From Streptomyces pinistramenti (lineage in GTDB: Bacteria; Actinomycetota; Actinomycetes; Streptomycetales; Streptomycetaceae): a stretch of 64,000 nucleotides of DNA. The stretch lies in the NCBI RefSeq assembly GCF_020564935.1, contig NZ_JAJCXB010000014.1, positions 62,001 to 126,000 of the forward strand. Direction: 5' to 3'. How positions within the stretch are numbered: the stretch's first letter is position 1; every line of letters starts with the position of its first letter. The position numbers were made by a program, and so were the translations under genes. The notes beneath the pieces are model-generated. The model saw only the letters and a program-made list of their open reading frames with translations, did no database searches and was not told the origin of the DNA. This document shows, one piece after another, positions 8,664-16,811 of the stretch.

Positions 8664-8688
8664 TTCCTCGATGCGGTACGTCGAGGAA
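8664..8688 (-). promoter_or_regulatory. hairpin masking the helicase ribosome-binding site
   Basis: Eight-base perfect arms TTCCTCGA (8664-8671) and TCGAGGAA (8681-8688) with a 9-base loop. Read on the minus strand, the 3' arm contains most of the GAGGAAGG Shine-Dalgarno of the helicase. Translation would therefore depend on opening this stem. Upstream on the transcript is an unusually U-rich stretch (8733-8760). Confidence 0.5.
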
Positions 8689-8952
8689 TCCTCGGCAGCT
8701 GCCGGCCGCACACAAGAGAACCGCAAAGACGAACCGAAAAAATAGATGAAACGAAGCGGATGCGGAATACACCGGATCCGCTGTGTCGAAAACGATCGGA
8801 ATTCGCCGTACAGAAGGGCGTTTCCTGCCGATCGTGAGCCGGGCGGACGGACGTCCCGCCTCGGCAGCTGACGGTCCGGCACCCCGAGGGGTGGCCGGCG
8901 TCGCTCGTGCGGCGGCGATGGCACGCACGAGGGAGTTACCGGGAAAACAACG

Positions 8953-8987
8953 AGCTGGGGCCCGCACCCAAGGTGCGGGCCCCAGCT
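8953..8987 (-). terminator. strong terminator of the cold-shock gene
   Basis: Perfect 16-bp stem: AGCTGGGGCCCGCACC at 8953-8968 and its complement at 8972-8987, with a 3-base loop. On the minus strand it is followed by GTTGTTTTCCC. It lies 18 bases past the csp stop. The 349-base stretch between csp and the helicase start holds this hairpin and the helicase leader, and no other gene. Confidence 0.85.
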
Positions 8988-9005
8988 GCGTCGTACGCGT
9001 CAGCG

Positions 9006-9209
9006 TCAGGCGGGAACGATGTTCTCGGCCTGCGGGCCCTTCTGGCCCTGGGTGACGTCGAAGCTGACCTTCTGGCCTTCCTGGAGCTCACGGAAGCCCT
9101 GGGCGGCGATGTTCGAGTAGTGGGCGAAGACGTCAGCGCCGCCACCCTCCTGCTCGATGAAGCCGAAGCCCTTTTCCGAGTTGAACCACTTCACGGTGCC
9201 TGTAGCCAT
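9006..9209 (-). CDS. cold-shock protein (CspA family)
   Basis: 67 residues. The ATG at 9209 is preceded by AAGGAG. It is a complete single-domain OB-fold cold-shock protein with the RNP1 motif KGFGFIEQ and RNP2 motif DVFAHYS, and the family's usual length. It binds single-stranded RNA/DNA and melts secondary structure in the cytoplasm. A strong terminator follows it, and the helicase gene comes next on the same strand, which suggests a common cold-response locus. The frame is open upstream to 9359, but that extension ([10 protein letters not shown]...) does not belong to the family. The A/T-rich sequence 9210-9400 upstream is probably a long leader. Confidence 0.95.
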   Translation of the reverse strand: MATGTVKWFNSEKGFGFIEQEGGGADVFAHYSNIAAQGFRELQEGQKVSFDVTQGQKGPQAENIVPA

Positions 9210-9609
9210 TTTTTTCTCCTTCGGGGCAGTGCCCGGAGCCCACACCATGTGGACCCCGCGTCGCCGCGATGATCGCCCCGTCCGGAAATGCACCGGAAAA
9301 TACAAAAGCACTCCCGCCGTGTATGACGGCGGAGGCACTCGAAGTCTCTTGGGAACCACAACTGCAACTGATTACGACAGTAGCACGGCGCGGCCAACCG
9401 TGCCGGGGCAATGCCCGGAATTTTGCCCTGACCAGCATTTTCCCCGGACGTCGCACTGCATATTCCCGCTGTTTCGACGAGGAATATCACCACTTCCGCA
9501 CCCGCCCCAGGCGGCGGACCCGGGTGACGAATCCCTCACCCGGCGGCGCGCGGGCCGAAGCCGGGCAGCGGAGATCGACTCAGCACCCGGGGCCACCTCG
9601 ACGTCATGA
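9210..9609. other. divergent intergenic region, csp leader
   Basis: About 400 bases between csp and the repressor operator. It is markedly less GC-rich than the flanks, as expected for a long cold-shock mRNA leader on the minus strand. I see no open frame that looks coding on either strand and no confident promoter hexamers. Confidence 0.4.
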
Positions 9610-9660
9610 TGGCGCCACAAGGGCTTGCCATGGCGCCACAGTGGCGCCATGATGGCGTCA
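9610..9660 (+). promoter_or_regulatory. operator: three phased TGGCGCCA palindromes and a fourth half-match
   Basis: The perfect palindrome TGGCGCCA occurs at 9610-9617, 9631-9638 and 9642-9649, and a degenerate copy TGGCGTCA at 9653-9660. Start-to-start spacings are 21, 11 and 11 bases, so the sites lie on one face of the helix. The last copy touches the ATG of the ribbon-helix-helix gene. Autoregulation by that protein is the obvious inference. Confidence 0.65.
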
Positions 9661-10196
9661 TGGACCTCACGCCCTACGTCGACAATCTCCGGCATGAGCT
9701 CGCCGTCGCCGCGGACGCGGGTGGCGCCGAAGCCCGTGCCCTGGCCGAGCGCCTCACCGCCCCGATGGAATCCGCCGCCCGGCTCACCCTGCTCAACGCA
9801 CTGTCCGCCGCCATGGCCGAGGTCACCCGCGACCTGGCGCCCGGCTCGGTCGACGTACGGCTGCGCGGGCTCGACCCCGAGTTCGTGGTGACGCCGTCGC
9901 CGACCTCGGAACCGTACGAAGAGGCGGACGGCCGGGAAGGTGCACCGAGCGGCGCGCCGGCGCCCGTGCCCCCGGTTACGGACGGCGACGAGGGCGGCAC
10001 GGCGCGGGTCAACTTCCGGCTTCCCGCACAGCTGAAGACGCGGGTCGAGGACGCGGCGGGCCAGGAAGGTCTCTCGGTCAACGCCTGGCTGGTACGGGCC
10101 GCAGCCGCCGCGCTGGAACCCGGCACAAGCGGCGGCGGCCCGCCCGCCCGCAGCCGCCACCGGGGCAAGCAGGGCTACACCGGCTGGGTCCGCTAG
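9660..10196 (+). CDS. ribbon-helix-helix (HicB/Arc-like) DNA-binding protein
   Basis: 178 residues from the ATG at 9660 (MDLTPYVDNLRHEL). The N-terminal half is helical with no named domain. A Pro/Glu linker (about 85-115) leads to a C-terminal ribbon-helix-helix motif (RVNFRLPAQLKTRVEDAAGQ then EGLSVNAWLVRAAAAAL), as in HicB/CopG/Arc repressors. The tail is basic. No toxin gene is adjacent, so this is probably a transcriptional regulator. Three TGGCGCCA palindromes lie immediately upstream and include the start region, with no separate Shine-Dalgarno, suggesting a leaderless, autoregulated transcript. The frame also allows a start at 9606 inside the operator, which is less likely. It may control the four-gene set that follows on the same strand. 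Confidence 0.75.
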   Translation: MDLTPYVDNLRHELAVAADAGGAEARALAERLTAPMESAARLTLLNALSAAMAEVTRDLAPGSVDVRLRGLDPEFVVTPSPTSEPYEEADGREGAPSGAPAPVPPVTDGDEGGTARVNFRLPAQLKTRVEDAAGQEGLSVNAWLVRAAAAALEPGTSGGGPPARSRHRGKQGYTGWVR

Positions 10197-10282
10197 CCGG
10201 CCCGCCCTCCCGTACCGCTTCTCCCTCCAACACCCGCCCCACCGGCGGGAACTCACTCCACAGCCATGAGGACGGCACAGCC

Positions 10283-11119
10283 ATGCCTGCATTCGATACG
10301 TCTGAACCGCTCTCCGTCACCCTGGAATTCGACATGGGATCCGTCCGGATCACCGCGAGCAAGCGCGCCGACACGGTCGTCGACATCCTGCCGAGCGATG
10401 CGGCCGACGACGCCGACGTGCGGGCCGCACAGCAGGTCAAAGTCTCCTGCTCGGACGGCAAGTTGCTGATCAAGGGGTCGAAGAAGCGCTCCCTGTTCGG
10501 CAAGAGCGGCTCGCTCGATGTACGCATCGAGCTGCCGGCCGGTTCGGATCTCCACGGCACCTCCCCCGTGGCCGACTTCACCTGTGAAGGCCGCCTTGGG
10601 GACTGCCGCCTGAAGACGTCGCTCGGCGACATCCAGATCGACCAGGCGGCGACGGTGAACCTGAAGTCCGGTCACGGCACCGTCCGGGCCCGCCACGTAA
10701 CAGGGAACGCCGACGTCGTCGCGGCCGGCCAGGTCGACATCGGCGAGGTCAAGGGCGCGGCGACGGTCAAGAACGCCAACGGCGACACCGAGATCGGCGA
10801 GGTGGCAGGCGAGGTGAAGGTGAACGCGTCCAACGGCCGTATCTCCGTCGGCATCGCGCACGCCGGGGCCGACGCCAGGTCCGCCAACGGCGGCATCAGC
10901 ATCGGCGACGTGGCGCGCGGCCACGTCACGCTCCAGGCCGCCGCCGGTGACATCGCCGTCGGTATCCGCGAGTCCACCGCCGCCTGGCTCGACGTGCACA
11001 CCGGCTTCGGCAGCGTACGCAACTCCCTGGGCCCGGCCGAAAGCCCCGGCGACTCCGACGAGACCGTCGAGGTGCGCGCCCGCACAGGAGTCGGCGACAT
11101 CCTCATCCACCGCCCCTGA
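10283..11119 (+). CDS. DUF4097-family beta-strand repeat protein
   Basis: 278 residues. From about residue 95 on there is a ladder of short strands each containing G-(D/N)-(I/V) turns (SLGDIQIDQA, GHGTVRARHV, ANGDTEIGEV, SNGRISVGIA, ANGGISIGDV, AAGDIAVGIR). This is the signature of the DUF4097/adhesin-like single-stranded beta-helix. No signal peptide or anchor is seen, so it appears cytosolic. In Streptomyces such genes often precede DrrA/DrrB-type ABC transporter genes, as here; the molecular role is not established. It is the first gene of a probable unit with the ABC transporter and P450 genes (gaps of 119, -4 and 39 bases). Confidence 0.8.
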   Translation: MPAFDTSEPLSVTLEFDMGSVRITASKRADTVVDILPSDAADDADVRAAQQVKVSCSDGKLLIKGSKKRSLFGKSGSLDVRIELPAGSDLHGTSPVADFTCEGRLGDCRLKTSLGDIQIDQAATVNLKSGHGTVRARHVTGNADVVAAGQVDIGEVKGAATVKNANGDTEIGEVAGEVKVNASNGRISVGIAHAGADARSANGGISIGDVARGHVTLQAAAGDIAVGIRESTAAWLDVHTGFGSVRNSLGPAESPGDSDETVEVRARTGVGDILIHRP

Positions 11120-11238
11120 CCAGGCAATCCGTCACACCGGACCAGGGACCGGGCGGACGCCACCGGGCCGCCTGGCCCGCCACGCCTGATCACACACCCC
11201 ACCACGACACCGCACTCACTGCTCAGCAGAGGACTGTC

Positions 11239-12258
11239 ATGCCCATGGCTATTCCCATGCCTGCGACTCCCACGGCGCCCACGCGATCCCCCCTCCCCCC
11301 AGCCATCACCGCCTCGGGCCTCTCCAAGTCCTACGGCGACAAAGTGGTGCTCGACGGCATCGATCTGCACGTCCCCGAAGGCACGGTCTTCGCGCTGCTC
11401 GGGCCCAACGGCGCGGGCAAGACCACCACCGTCCAGATCCTCTCCACCCTCATCTCCGCGAACGCCGGCCAGGTGCGGATCGCGGGCCACGACCTGACCC
11501 ACGAGGTCGATGCCGTACGCGCCGTCATAGGCGTCACCGGCCAGTTCGCGGCATTGGACAACCTGCTGACCGCCCACGAGAACCTGATGCTGATGGCGGA
11601 CCTGCTGCATCTCCGCCGCCACGAGGGCAGACGCCGTGCCGCCGAGCTGCTGCACCGCTTCGAGCTGAGCGAGGCGGCCAAGAAACCCGTCTCCACCTTT
11701 TCGGGCGGAATGCGGCGCAAACTCGACCTCGCGATGACCCTGGTCGGCAAGCCGCGCATCATCTTCCTCGACGAGCCGACCACCGGCCTGGACCCGCGAA
11801 GCCGCCGCACGATGTGGGAGATCATCCGCGGCCTGGTCACCGACGACGGCGTCACGATCTTCCTGACCACGCAGTACCTGGAAGAAGCCGACCAACTCGC
11901 CGACCGCATCGCCGTACTGGACCAGGGACGGCTGGTGGCCGAAGGCACCGCAGACGAGCTGAAACGCCTCGTCCCCGGTGGCCACATCCGCCTCCGGTTC
12001 GGCGACCCGCGCGCCTTCGACGCGGCCGCGGCCCTCTTCGCCTCCGCGACGCGCGACAGCGAAGACCTGGCCCTGCGGATCCCCGCCGACGGCAGTATCG
12101 GCACGCTCCGAGCCGTCCTCGACTCCCTGGACGGCGCGCAGCTCAGGGCCGAGGCCCTCACCGTGCACACCCCCGACCTCGACGACGTCTTCCTCACCCT
12201 CACCGCCCGCACCCGGCCGGGCGCCGGGGCCAACTCCCGGAAGGAGAGCGTCCGATGA
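11239..12258 (+). CDS. ABC transporter ATP-binding protein, DrrA-like
   Basis: 339 residues. Walker A is GPNGAGKTT, the signature is SGGMRRKLDLAM, Walker B is IIFLDEPTTGLDP, and the H-loop position is Gln (FLTTQYLEEADQL), a substitution seen in many DrrA-type ATPases. The C-terminal 90 residues form the accessory domain of daunorubicin-resistance-type exporters. It would energise export through the permease encoded by the overlapping next gene. The start at 11239 is followed by a second ATG six bases on (MPMAIPMPATP); the first is used. Self-resistance or lipid export are both possible, and the substrate cannot be read. Confidence 0.9.
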   Translation: MPMAIPMPATPTAPTRSPLPPAITASGLSKSYGDKVVLDGIDLHVPEGTVFALLGPNGAGKTTTVQILSTLISANAGQVRIAGHDLTHEVDAVRAVIGVTGQFAALDNLLTAHENLMLMADLLHLRRHEGRRRAAELLHRFELSEAAKKPVSTFSGGMRRKLDLAMTLVGKPRIIFLDEPTTGLDPRSRRTMWEIIRGLVTDDGVTIFLTTQYLEEADQLADRIAVLDQGRLVAEGTADELKRLVPGGHIRLRFGDPRAFDAAAALFASATRDSEDLALRIPADGSIGTLRAVLDSLDGAQLRAEALTVHTPDLDDVFLTLTARTRPGAGANSRKESVR

Positions 12259-13046
12259 GCTCCCTGTCCTACGCCGCCGGCGATTCCCTGACGATGCTGC
12301 GGCGCAACCTGAAGCACGCACTGCGCTACCCGAGCATGACGGTCACGGTCGTCGCGATGCCGCTGGTGATGCTGCTGCTCTTCAACTACGTCTTCGGCGG
12401 CGCCCTGGGCTCCGGCATCAGCGGCGCGCCCACCGGCGGCGGCTCCTACATCGACTACGTCGCCCCCGGCATCATCCTGATGGCCGCGACCTCCGGAGCC
12501 CTGTCCACCGCGATCAGCGTCTGCTCGGACATGACCGAGGGCATCGTCAACCGGTTCCGTACGATGTCGATCTCCCGCGCCTCGTTCCTGACCGGGCACG
12601 TCGTCGGCAGCGTCATCCAGACGCTGATCAGCATCGCGCTCGTCCTCGGCGTCGCCCTGCTGATGGGCTTCCGCCCCACCGCCACCCCCGTGGAGTGGCT
12701 CGCCACCATCGGCGTCCTGACCCTGCTCATCCTGGCGCTCACCTGGCTGGCGGCCGCCATGGGCCTGATCGCCAAGAACGTCGAGACCGCCGGCAATCTG
12801 CCCATGCCGCTGACGTTCCTGCCCTTCCTCGGCAGCGCCATCGTCCCGCCGGAGTCCATGCCCGCCGGGCTGCGCTGGTTCGCCGAGTACCAGCCCTTCA
12901 CCCCGGTCATCGAGACGCTGCGCGGCCTGCTGATGGGCACCGAAATCGGCAACAACTGGCTCATCGCCCTCGCCTGGTGCCTCGGCCTCACCCTGACCGG
13001 CTACCTCTGGGCCCGCACCGCCTTCACCCGTAACACCAAATGCTGA
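12255..13046 (+). CDS. ABC-2 type permease, DrrB-like
   Basis: 263 residues starting with the ATG at 12255, overlapping the ATPase stop in an ATGA arrangement with AAGGAG at 12241-12246: strong translational coupling. Six hydrophobic segments can be seen, including MTVTVVAMPLVMLLLFNYVF, a central pair (VGSVIQTLISIALVLGVALL, IGVLTLLILALTWLAAAMGL) and a C-terminal WLIALAWCLGLTLTGYLW. The segment between TM4 and TM5 carries the usual LPLTFLPFLGSAIVPPESMP-like motif of ABC-2 exporters (here PMPLTFLPFLGSAIVPPESM). With the DrrA-like ATPase it forms a complete exporter in the cytoplasmic membrane. Confidence 0.9.
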   Translation: MSSLSYAAGDSLTMLRRNLKHALRYPSMTVTVVAMPLVMLLLFNYVFGGALGSGISGAPTGGGSYIDYVAPGIILMAATSGALSTAISVCSDMTEGIVNRFRTMSISRASFLTGHVVGSVIQTLISIALVLGVALLMGFRPTATPVEWLATIGVLTLLILALTWLAAAMGLIAKNVETAGNLPMPLTFLPFLGSAIVPPESMPAGLRWFAEYQPFTPVIETLRGLLMGTEIGNNWLIALAWCLGLTLTGYLWARTAFTRNTKC

Positions 13047-13085
13047 CCCCCCACCACACACGCCGCATCACACCCCGGAGGCCCC

Positions 13086-14330
13086 ATGACCCACGCACCC
13101 TCGCCGAACCCGCCCGAGAAGACCCCAGGAGAGGCCACAGCGCCGCTCCCCGGCCTGCCCACCGCCCGTCCCGCAGGCTGCCCCTTCGACCCGCCCGCCG
13201 AACTGGCCCAGCTGCGCGCGGAACAACCGCTCCACCGGATGACCTACCCCGACGGCCACGTGGGCTGGCTGGCCACCGGCTACGCCACGGTCCGCGCGAT
13301 ATTCGCCGACCCCCGCTTCAGTTCACGCTACGAGCTGATGCACTACCCGCTCCCCGGCGGACCCGAAGGCAGCCTGCCCCCGGCGCCGGTCGGCGACATG
13401 ACCGGCATGGACGCCCCCGAACACACCCGCTACCGCAAGCTGCTCGCCGGCAAGTTCACCGTCCGGCGGATGCGCGAACTGACCGACCGCGTCCGGGAGA
13501 TCACCACAGATCACCTGGACGCCATGGAACGCCAGGGGCCCTCGGTGGACCTGGTGCAGGCGTTCGCCCAGCCCGTCCCCGCCCTGATGATCTGCGAACT
13601 GCTGGGTGTGCCCACGGCCGACCGCGAGCTCTTCCAGCGTCAGACACAGACGCTGACCGACCTCCACGCCACCGAAGAAGACAGGTACTCCGCCATGGCC
13701 GGGCTCCAGGAGTACCTGCACGCGCTGGTCGTGGCCAAGCGCGCCGAGCCCACCGACGACCTGCTCGGCGACCTGACCACCAGCACCCTCACCGACGAAG
13801 AACTCGCCGGCGTCGGCGGCTTCCTGCTCGCCGCCGGCCTCGACACCACCGCCCACATGATCGCGCACGGCACCTTCGCCCTGCTGAGCAACCCGGACCA
13901 ACTGCACGCCCTGCGCAGCGATCCGGCCCTCGCCGACCAGGCCGTCGAAGAGCTGATGCGCTACCTGACCATCGCCCACACCGGAATGAAGGCGGCCCTG
14001 GAGGACGTCGAGATCGACGGCCGGCTGATCAAGGCCGGCGAGACGGTCACCCTCTCCATCGAGGCCGCCAACCGCGACCCGCAGCGCTTCCCCGACCCCG
14101 ACACCCTCGACCTCCACCGCAAGGCCACCGGCCACCTCGGCTTCGGCCACGGCATCCACCAGTGCCTGGGCCAGCAACTGGCCCGCGTCGAACTGCGCGT
14201 AGCCCTCCCCGCACTCCTCACCCGGTTCCCCACCCTGCGCCTGGCGGTCCCCCCGAACGAGATCCCCCTACGCACCCACTCAAACCTCTACGGCGTACAC
14301 CACCTCCCGGTCACCTGGGACAAGGCGTAG
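13086..14330 (+). CDS. cytochrome P450
   Basis: 414 residues. The I-helix oxygen-binding motif is [10 protein letters not shown], the K-helix ExxR is EELMR, and the heme-binding Cys lies in [18 protein letters not shown] near residue 360. All are in normal positions for a soluble bacterial class-I P450. Redox partners are not encoded nearby. The start is the ATG after GGAGG at 13077-13081. It follows the DrrA/DrrB genes by 39 bases, so the monooxygenase and exporter are probably co-expressed; this could be a small tailoring/export unit or a detoxification unit. A hairpin terminator follows at 14382. Confidence 0.93.
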   Translation: MTHAPSPNPPEKTPGEATAPLPGLPTARPAGCPFDPPAELAQLRAEQPLHRMTYPDGHVGWLATGYATVRAIFADPRFSSRYELMHYPLPGGPEGSLPPAPVGDMTGMDAPEHTRYRKLLAGKFTVRRMRELTDRVREITTDHLDAMERQGPSVDLVQAFAQPVPALMICELLGVPTADRELFQRQTQTLTDLHATEEDRYSAMAGLQEYLHALVVAKRAEPTDDLLGDLTTSTLTDEELAGVGGFLLAAGLDTTAHMIAHGTFALLSNPDQLHALRSDPALADQAVEELMRYLTIAHTGMKAALEDVEIDGRLIKAGETVTLSIEAANRDPQRFPDPDTLDLHRKATGHLGFGHGIHQCLGQQLARVELRVALPALLTRFPTLRLAVPPNEIPLRTHSNLYGVHHLPVTWDKA

Positions 14331-14381
14331 CCCCTGCTGACCACCGCCGCCGCCACGCTCAGCGCCCACGGCTCACGCAAT

Positions 14382-14409
14382 CGGCCCCGGACCAAAAGAT
14401 CCGGGGCCG
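14382..14409. terminator. terminator, left copy of the tRNA-Thr terminator
   Basis: CGGCCCCGGA at 14382-14391 and its complement at 14400-14409, 8-base loop. It ends the P450 unit on the plus strand. Its sequence and its distance (51 bases) from the tRNA 3' fragment at 14461 closely match the terminator of the intact tRNA-Thr at 21189-21213, so it seems to be the displaced original copy. Confidence 0.65.
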
Positions 14410-14457
14410 ACCAGAACGCCACCACGTAACCAACCCGCGGCTCGCAGCGCCCCTCCA

Positions 14458-14505
14458 CAGAGCCCCCGGTCGGATTCGAACCGACGGCCTTCGCTTGACA
14501 AGCGG
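14458..14505 (-). repeat. displaced tRNA-Thr 3' end (att-like repeat)
   Basis: Read on the minus strand this gives an anticodon-arm remnant, a complete T-arm (GTCGGTTCGAATCCGAC) and an acceptor 3' strand ending GGGGGCT, nearly the same as the intact tRNA-Thr at 21266-21339. The sequence upstream of it cannot pair to form an acceptor or D-arm, so it is not a functional tRNA. It is best read as the left att repeat of the island. Confidence 0.75.
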
Positions 14506-14515
14506 GACCGAATCC

Positions 14516-14537
14516 CTGATCCAGCGTGCTGGATCAG
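14516..14537. repeat. 22-bp near-perfect palindrome beside the att repeat
   Basis: CTGATCCAGC (14516-14525) and its exact complement (14528-14537) flank a GT spacer. It lies 11 bases inside the island end. Further in, CTCACGCATCGCTCACGCA at 14621-14639 has a close counterpart at 21167-21185 near the other end. These could be recombinase or regulator binding sites. Confidence 0.45.
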
Positions 14538-14696
14538 GCTGGGTGATGCTGTCTTCGCAGGTCAGCACCACCCGGCCTGATAGCCGGTCCTGCCTCTGAT
14601 GGCTCATGTTCCACCGTCCGCTCACGCATCGCTCACGCATAACGGACGGCTGGCCAGGCATGGTCAGGGGTGAGGCCGCCCCTGACTCCTCGTGCG

Positions 14697-16220
14697 TCAC
14701 ACGGGGAGCAGGTGCCACTGCCGGTCCCGGTGGTCGCCCTCCGCCCTGTGCTGCTTGAGCGCTGTGCGGGCGTTGGTGTCGACGCGCAGGAGCAGACCGC
14801 TGTTCCGGTTCGCGATCTCGTACACCGACGGGGTGTCGGTCGCGGGGCTCACCGGGATCAGCCTCCATTGCTGGTGGTGTGCGTCGTCACCCTCGTAGGC
14901 GCGTTGCGCGACCACTGCCCCGGCCGCCTCGTGCGCCCCGACGATCTCCAGGACCTTGCCGCTGCGCACGTTCTCGATGGTGTACAGGGTTTCGCCGTTG
15001 TCCTGGCCCGCGACGACGAGCCGCCACCGCTGGTGTTCCCTGGGGGCGGCGAGGGACTGGTGGATCTCGGCCCCGTCCTTGGTGGACTCACGGTGGACCG
15101 CCATGCGCAGCCTGCTGCGGATGTTGGCCCAGGAGACCACCGCGCCCGAATCGGGCAGCCCGGCCATCTCCGGCAACGCGACCTTCCGAACCCGGTGGTT
15201 GGCGTGGTCGGCGATGTAGAGGGTGTCGACGCGGTCCACGGCGAGCCCGATCGGTTTGTTCAGCCGGGCCGAAGCGGCCGGGCCGTCGTCACCGTCGAAG
15301 CCCGCGGTGCCGGTGCCGACGATCGTGCTGATCTTCCCGTCGGCCGCGATCTTCCGGACCCGATGGTTGTTGAAATCAGCGATGTAGAGGGTGCCGATGC
15401 TGTCCACCGCCACCCCCAACGGGCTATCCAATTGGGCGGCGGTGGCGGGTCCGTCGTCACCGCTGAAGCCCTTGGTGCCGGTGCCGGCGACCGTGCAGAT
15501 CTTCCCGTCGGCCGCGATCCTACGGACCCGGTGGTTTCCGGCATCGGCGATGTAGAGGTCGCCCGCGCGGCCTACCGCCACTCCGCGTGGGCGGTTCAGC
15601 TGGGCCGAAACCGCTGGACCGCCGTCTCCGTCGGATCCCGCGGTCCCGGTCCCCGCGACTGTGCTGATCTTCCCGTCAGCCGTGATCTTACGGACCCGGT
15701 GGTTGTTGCAGTCCGTGACGTAGAGGGCGCCGGTGCTGTCCACCGCCACCCCAAACGGGCCGTCCAATTGCGCGGCGGTGGCGGGTCCGTCGTCACCGCT
15801 GAAGCCCTTGGTGCCGGTGCCGGCGACCGTGCAGATCTTCCCGTCGGCCGAGACCTTCCGGACCCGTTGGTTCTCGGAATCGGCGATGTAGACGGCGCCC
15901 ACACTGTCCACCGCCACCCCGCGCGGGGTGTTCAGTTGGGCCGAGACGGCGGGGCCGCAGTCACCGCCGAAGCTCTTGGTGCCCGTGCCGGCGACCGTGC
16001 TGATCTTCCCGTCAGCCGTGATCTTACGGACCCGGTGGCTGTACTCGGAGACGTAGAGGGCTCCGGTGGTGTCCACCGCGACCTCGTACGGGTGTTGCAA
16101 CTTGGCCGAAACGGCAGGCCCGTTGTCCCCTGCGAACCCACTGGCCCCGGTCCCCGCGGCCGTGCTGATCGGAGGGGCGGAGTCCTCGCCACCTGTGGCT
16201 GCCTCGTGGGCAGTGCTCAT
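14697..16220 (-). CDS. six-blade NHL beta-propeller with C-terminal ricin-like domain
   Basis: 507 residues. Residues about 15 to 345 hold six repeats of about 56 residues, each reading (S/C)TVAGTGT-x-GDxGPAxxAxL-x-P-x-GVAVDxxGxLYIAD-x-NHRVRKI: an NHL/SMP-30-like propeller. The last 130 residues look like a ricin-type beta-trefoil with QxW-type signatures (QQWRLIPV, RQWHLLPV) and could bind carbohydrate. There is no signal peptide, so export is not by Sec or Tat. I start at the ATG 16220 (MSTAHEA), 6 bases after GAAGGG; earlier in-frame starts at 16226 and 16241 are possible. It ends a three-gene minus-strand run with the genes at 16249 and 16812. The substrate is unknown. Confidence 0.8.
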   Translation of the reverse strand: MSTAHEAATGGEDSAPPISTAAGTGASGFAGDNGPAVSAKLQHPYEVAVDTTGALYVSEYSHRVRKITADGKISTVAGTGTKSFGGDCGPAVSAQLNTPRGVAVDSVGAVYIADSENQRVRKVSADGKICTVAGTGTKGFSGDDGPATAAQLDGPFGVAVDSTGALYVTDCNNHRVRKITADGKISTVAGTGTAGSDGDGGPAVSAQLNRPRGVAVGRAGDLYIADAGNHRVRRIAADGKICTVAGTGTKGFSGDDGPATAAQLDSPLGVAVDSIGTLYIADFNNHRVRKIAADGKISTIVGTGTAGFDGDDGPAASARLNKPIGLAVDRVDTLYIADHANHRVRKVALPEMAGLPDSGAVVSWANIRSRLRMAVHRESTKDGAEIHQSLAAPREHQRWRLVVAGQDNGETLYTIENVRSGKVLEIVGAHEAAGAVVAQRAYEGDDAHHQQWRLIPVSPATDTPSVYEIANRNSGLLLRVDTNARTALKQHRAEGDHRDRQWHLLPV

Positions 16221-16248
16221 CGTCATCCCTTCACCGTTCACTGACCGC

Positions 16249-16767
16249 CTACCGCGAGCGGTTGTCGTTGGAGGCGGACGGGTCCTCGGCGGTCGGCTTG
16301 GACGCCTTCGGGGCCTCGGCCTCGGGGGCCGGAGGGGCCTCGGGCGCCTTGGAGAAGTCGCTCTTCTTCGGCCTGTTCTCCAGGTCCTCGTCCTTCTGGA
16401 GGTCGCTGTGCTCCGTCACCGTCGCACTCGACTCCTGCATGCCGGCGGACGCCGCCGTGGACACCGAGCCGGGGTTCTGGGCGTACTGGGCCTGCGCACC
16501 GGCCGACGCCTGGGTGGTCTGGATGAAGGAGCCGAGGAAGCCCAGGATGGCCCGCGCTTCCGGCGACTGCTCCTGCACGACCTTCGCGCGGGAGTTGGCC
16601 CCGTGGATCGAGCTGGTGAACAGGCTCGTGCTCGTGTCGTCGTATGTGTCGTCGTCGGCGTCCTCGAAGTCGACGCCCACCCCCGGTTGCGGCTTGGCGC
16701 CGTCGGTGGTCACCGAGAAAAGCCCCGCACCCCTGCCCGCGAAGCCGAAAACGTTGTCGAACACCAT
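16249..16767 (-). CDS. small acidic hypothetical protein of the island
   Basis: 172 residues from the ATG at 16767 (MVFDNVFGFAGRGAG); a GTG at 16776 overlaps the Shine-Dalgarno AAGGGG. I recognise no family. The N-terminal part has a short glycine-rich hydrophobic stretch and an acidic run (DFEDADDDTYDDTS, about residues 33-46). The middle (SPEARAILGFLGSFIQTTQA) is a probable amphipathic helix. The last 60 residues are Pro/Ala/Glu/Lys-rich and surely disordered. It lies between the propeller-lectin gene and the candidate pore-former gene and shares their strand, so a partner or accessory role is plausible but only inferred. No signal peptide is evident. Confidence 0.65.
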   Translation of the reverse strand: MVFDNVFGFAGRGAGLFSVTTDGAKPQPGVGVDFEDADDDTYDDTSTSLFTSSIHGANSRAKVVQEQSPEARAILGFLGSFIQTTQASAGAQAQYAQNPGSVSTAASAGMQESSATVTEHSDLQKDEDLENRPKKSDFSKAPEAPPAPEAEAPKASKPTAEDPSASNDNRSR

Positions 16768-16811
16768 GATCGTCACCCCTTGTCGTCGTCATGCCGACGC
16801 CGCCCGCCTGC

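Noticed and set aside
9660..10196. Toxin-antitoxin pair with a HicB-like antitoxin
   Set aside because: No small toxin gene lies on either side; the ribbon-helix-helix domain alone does not make a TA system.
11331..13061. A 576-codon minus-strand frame opposite the ABC transporter genes
   Set aside because: Its translation is low complexity (His/Asp/Arg/Gly) and it lies opposite two genes with full motif sets.
14458..14538. A second functional tRNA beside the P450 gene
   Set aside because: Only T-arm, acceptor 3' strand and part of the anticodon arm are present; no matching 5' half can pair.
15200..16100. CRISPR-like or satellite repeat array in the NHL gene
   Set aside because: The repeats are in frame, about 168 bases long, diverged at third positions and encode propeller blades.
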